DNA from: Tranquillimonas sp964472855
GTDB lineage: Bacteria > Pseudomonadota > Alphaproteobacteria > Rhodobacterales > Rhodobacteraceae
DNA length: 27,424 nt
Assembly: GCA_964472855.1 (NCBI GenBank)
Contig: CAYYMJ010000039.1
Coordinates: 1 to 27,424, forward strand
Direction of reading: 5' to 3'
The notes under the pieces are model-generated. The model ran no database searches, was not told where the DNA came from, and was given only the letters and a program-made list of their open reading frames with translations. Shown one piece after another: positions 24,999-27,424 of this stretch. The first letter of the stretch is position 1. Each line of letters begins with the position of its first letter. A program made the position numbers and the translations under genes.

Positions 24999-25032
24999 GT
25001 CCCCGGCGACGCCCAGCGGGCGGCGCAAACCC

Positions 25033-25236
25033 TCAGCGCCGGGCGCCCAGGATAACCGCCGCCACCAGCACGACCAGATTACCCACCAGCAAAACCGCCC
25101 CGGCCATCGCTCCACCGGTCCCCGCCCCGGCCAGCAGCGCGGCGGCGGCCACCACCACCAACACCGCGCCGGTCAGGCGGATGTCGGCCACGAACATGCC
25201 GAAAAGCTCGGACAGTATCTCGCGCAACAGGCTCAT
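25033..25236 (-). CDS. Small two-helix membrane protein, function unknown
   Basis: This 67-aa protein has a short amphipathic N-terminus (MSLLREILSELFGMFVADIR) and two hydrophobic segments rich in Ala, Val and Gly, ending ILGARR. The ATG overlaps the stop of the preceding FTR1-like membrane gene by 4 bp (ATGA), so it is translated in tandem with it. That coupling is the main evidence that it is real. It may be a small subunit or accessory of the larger membrane protein; nothing in the sequence names a function. Confidence 0.72.
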   Translation of the reverse strand: MSLLREILSELFGMFVADIRLTGAVLVVVAAAALLAGAGTGGAMAGAVLLVGNLVVLVAAVILGARR

Positions 25237-25991
25237 GACGCGGCCACCCCGCGTCCGGCCCGGGCCAGCCGCGCCGCCAGCAGGCCCGCGCCCAGAAACA
25301 GCGCCGCAAAGCCGAACAGCGCCAGGTCGGCCCCGGGCCATTCGATACCCAGGCCCTCACCGGTCCAGAAGACACCAAAGGCCGACAGCATCACCCCGAC
25401 ACCGAATTTCAGCGTGTTCTCGGGCACCTGCGCCAACGGCTTGCGCAGCATCGCCCCGATCGCCAGCACCACCAGGCAGGCCGCCAGCGCGCCCAGCCCG
25501 GCCGGCCAGATCAGGCCACGCCCGGCGCCGACGGCGATAACGATGAACACAACCTCCAGCCCTTCCAGCAACACCGCCTTGAAGGCCGCGATGCCGGCAA
25601 TCCAGTCCCCCGAACGGCCGCGCGCGTCGTCGCGGCCGATCTGCGCGGTTTCACGCGCGAAGATCGCCGTCTCGTCATGCAGGGGCAACACACCGGCCGC
25701 GCGCAGGGCCGCCTTGCGCAGCCAGCCCATCCCGAACAGCAGCAGCAGCACGCCAACCACCAGTTGCAGCAGATGCAGCGGCACCCGGTCCAGCAGCGGC
25801 CCCAGCGTCAGCACGATGGCCGCCAGCACCGCCAGCGCCGCCCCGGTGCCCCACAGCGCGGGTCGCCAGCCGCGCAGCGTGGCGACGGCAAGGATGATGG
25901 TAAAGGCTTCGACGACCTCGACCACCGACGCCACAAAGGCCGCACCGACCGCCGGGGCCGCAGTTGACATGTCGATCATGGGTTCATCCAT
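25233..25991 (-). CDS. Polytopic membrane protein, COG4280/FTR1-like
   Basis: This 252-aa protein has about seven hydrophobic segments. Two glutamate-containing helices are related to each other: VASVVEVVEAFTIILAVA near the N-terminus and AVLLEGLEVVFIVIAVG in the middle. They recall the REGLE-type helices of FTR1 iron permeases and the E-x-G-D/E motifs of UPF0016-type cation exchangers. I would place it with the COG4280 predicted membrane proteins. A cation-transport role is inferred only. A charged cytoplasmic loop (HDETAIFARETAQIGRDDARGR) separates the halves. The start is uncertain: ATG at 25991, 25979 or 25970. The 67-aa gene follows with a 4-bp overlap. Confidence 0.75.
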   Translation of the reverse strand: MDEPMIDMSTAAPAVGAAFVASVVEVVEAFTIILAVATLRGWRPALWGTGAALAVLAAIVLTLGPLLDRVPLHLLQLVVGVLLLLFGMGWLRKAALRAAGVLPLHDETAIFARETAQIGRDDARGRSGDWIAGIAAFKAVLLEGLEVVFIVIAVGAGRGLIWPAGLGALAACLVVLAIGAMLRKPLAQVPENTLKFGVGVMLSAFGVFWTGEGLGIEWPGADLALFGFAALFLGAGLLAARLARAGRGVAAS

Positions 25992-26131
25992 TGGGCCGCC
26001 GTGCCGGACGCAGGCCCGGGTGGCAGGAAATAACCCGGCGATCTTGGCCCCTCGCGGTTCACTGTCAAGTCCCGGCGCCGCGCGCACCTGCCCGCACGAT
26101 CGCGCATCCGGCCTGCTCCGCGCCCGTCCGC

Positions 26132-26998
26132 CTATTCCGCGGCCACCGGCAGCGCCGGGCTGGCGCGGCCAATGTCGGCCAGTTCGGCAACCACGCCGTC
26201 GATCAGCCGCTTGAAGGCGGCGAAATCGGCCGTGGGCTCGATCGTCGTCTCGTCCATGTAAAGCGCCCGGTCCAGTTCGACCTGCACCACATGCTGGCGC
26301 CGCGACGGCCGGCCGTAATGCTGAGTGATATAGGCGCCGGCAAAGGGGGCGTTGCGCGCCACCCGCAGGCCGGCGCGCTGGAAGGCGTCCTGCACTGCCG
26401 AGGTGACCCATGGCGCCGCCGCGGCGCCGAACCGGTCGCCCAGCACCACGTCGGGGCGCCTGCCGAACCCTGTGCCCACATTCTCGATGGCCTCGTGCGG
26501 CATCGAATGACAGTCGATCAGGATCGCCTGCCGAAAGGTCCGCCGCGCGTCATCCAGCAGGCCCTGCAGCGCCGTGTGATACGGGTGCCAGCAATCCGCG
26601 ATGCGGGCCTCGGCCTCGGCCAGCGGTATCTTGCCGCGATAGATCGGGCGCCCGTTCGACACCACCCGCGGGATGACCCCCAGCCCCGAGGTGACGCGCG
26701 GATTGTTCGGTGCCCGGCGCACGCCCTCGATCAGGGACGGATCAAGCTCGGTCGCGGCGCGGTTGAGATCGACAAAGGCGCGCGGCGCGTCGGCCAGCAG
26801 CAGCGGGGCACCCCGGGCGGTGGCGGCGTCGAACAGCCGGTCGACAAAGGCATCTTCTGACGACCGCACCGCCAGGTGCCCCAGCATTGCCCGCGCCAGA
26901 AAGCTCCGCGGGTATTGCCGCCCCGAATGCGGCGAGGCAAATACCACGCTGGTGTCTACCCGTTGGGGCAGAATCAGGCGATGGCTGGCCTTCGGCAT
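26132..26998 (-). CDS. N-formylglutamate amidohydrolase family protein
   Basis: This 288-aa metal-dependent hydrolase resembles N-formylglutamate deformylase (HutG type) of histidine catabolism. Conserved stretches are FASPHSGRQYP with H24, AFVDLNRAATELDP, IPRVVSNGRPIYRG, AILIDCHSMPHEA and NAPFAGAYITQHYGRPSRRQHVVQVELDRALYMDE. The start at 26998 is backed by AGGAGG. No other histidine-utilisation gene is in the window, and many alphaproteobacterial paralogues act on other N-acylated substrates, so the exact reaction is open. It is transcribed away from tRNA-Val. Confidence 0.9.
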   Translation of the reverse strand: MPKASHRLILPQRVDTSVVFASPHSGRQYPRSFLARAMLGHLAVRSSEDAFVDRLFDAATARGAPLLLADAPRAFVDLNRAATELDPSLIEGVRRAPNNPRVTSGLGVIPRVVSNGRPIYRGKIPLAEAEARIADCWHPYHTALQGLLDDARRTFRQAILIDCHSMPHEAIENVGTGFGRRPDVVLGDRFGAAAAPWVTSAVQDAFQRAGLRVARNAPFAGAYITQHYGRPSRRQHVVQVELDRALYMDETTIEPTADFAAFKRLIDGVVAELADIGRASPALPVAAE

Positions 26999-27052
26999 CC
27001 GCGGGTCCTCCTGCGGCGAACTATGGCGGATTCCCCGAGGCTCCAAAAGCCC

Positions 27053-27081
27053 TTGAACCGCCGCGCGACTCCTTTTATACG
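27053..27081 (+). promoter_or_regulatory. Promoter of tRNA-Val
   Basis: TTGAAC (27053-27058), a 17-bp spacer and TATACG (27076-27081) give a good sigma-70-type promoter about 75 bp before the tRNA. A 7-bp hairpin (CGCGGGA/TCCCGCG, 27094-27110) lies in the leader. Confidence 0.6.
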
Positions 27082-27156
27082 CTGGCCGACCGGCGCGGGA
27101 TCTTCCCGCGTCGTCACGTTTTCGGGTTTGACCGGCAATTCCGGCCCGGCCCAACC

Positions 27157-27231
<75 letters not shown>

Positions 27232-27312
27232 TCCAGCGGCCGGCCTGTCCGGTCACAACAGCAACCCCAGGGCCCGCCATGGCGGCCCGAGACGACCGAG
27301 GAGAAGGGGCAC

Positions 27313-27424
27313 ATGAAAGTCCGCAACTCGCTGCGCTCGCTCAAGAACCGCCATCGCGATTGTCGCGTTGTGCGCCGCAAGGGCCGCGTCTACGTGATCA
27401 ACAAGACCCAGCGCCGGTTCAAGG
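27313..27424 (+). CDS. rpmJ: 50S ribosomal protein L36, partial at window end
   Basis: The first 37 codons of the small basic L36 protein are present (MKVRNSLRSLKNRHRDC, then VVRRKGRVYVINKTQRRFK); the usual protein is 41 aa, so only the last few residues are cut off. The segment retains one cysteine and lacks the CxxC of zinc-binding L36, which marks the zinc-independent form found in Rhodobacterales and other Proteobacteria. GGAG lies 10 nt before the ATG. The leader between the tRNA and this gene contains a GC-rich hairpin (27270-27288) without a U-run. Confidence 0.95.
   Translation, partial: MKVRNSLRSLKNRHRDCRVVRRKGRVYVINKTQRRFK

Overview
The window looks like a chromosomal segment of an alphaproteobacterium of the Rhodobacterales (Rhodobacter/Roseobacter group). 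Pointers are the high GC content, a ccrM-type GANTC methyltransferase gene directly behind rnhB, an N-formylglutamate amidohydrolase, a tRNA-Val(GAC) next to a 'KVRNSLRSLK'-type L36 gene, and protein sequences typical of that order. No phage, integrase or transposase gene is visible.

Layout. 1-1046: a lone secreted beta-sandwich-like protein, lower in GC than its surroundings, with its own terminator, then a gene-free stretch. 1047-3270: an Fe(II)/2-oxoglutarate oxygenase, an ECF sigma factor, a zinc-finger anti-sigma factor and a Met-rich membrane protein, all co-directional. 3312-5193: a terminator, a G-quadruplex-type tract, a sterol-desaturase-family hydroxylase and a short-chain dehydrogenase. 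5292-14306: a complete maltodextrin locus. A LacI-type regulator, MalK and an exported GH13 amylase are transcribed leftwards; a GH13 alpha-glucosidase and MalEFG rightwards. Two ACGT-centred palindromes lie in the divergent control region. Together these would give extracytoplasmic amylase, binding-protein import and cytoplasmic alpha-glucosidase.

14656-18202: a DUF1989/urea-carboxylase-associated protein, then a leftward module of GT2 polyprenyl-phosphate glycosyltransferase, small LAB_N membrane protein and GT-C (ArnT-like) transferase. 18275-19843: a membrane-anchored winged-helix regulator with the DNA-binding domain at its C-terminus, overlapping a small secreted protein, and a divergent secreted protein. 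20020-21871: rnhB and ccrM, with three GANTC sites in the presumptive ccrM promoter. 22083-24924: a HAD type II dehalogenase-like enzyme, a divergent LysR regulator that appears to start at CTG, and a CurA-like NADP oxidoreductase. 25033-27424: two small membrane proteins, N-formylglutamate amidohydrolase, tRNA-Val and the start of the L36 gene.

The most unusual signal is a dispersed repeat family: four copies (4317-4440, 14307-14430, 17018-17141, 21918-22041), every one exactly 124 bp, about 88-97% identical by eye. Each has near-perfect terminal inverted repeats and a 13-bp internal inverted repeat. Three copies begin at the base right after a TAG stop codon, inside a CTAG tetranucleotide. 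One sits inside the glycosyltransferase operon and supplies the only ATG and first 15 codons of the GT-C gene. In size and structure it resembles the ERIC and Rickettsia palindromic element classes, but I do not recognise it as a named family.
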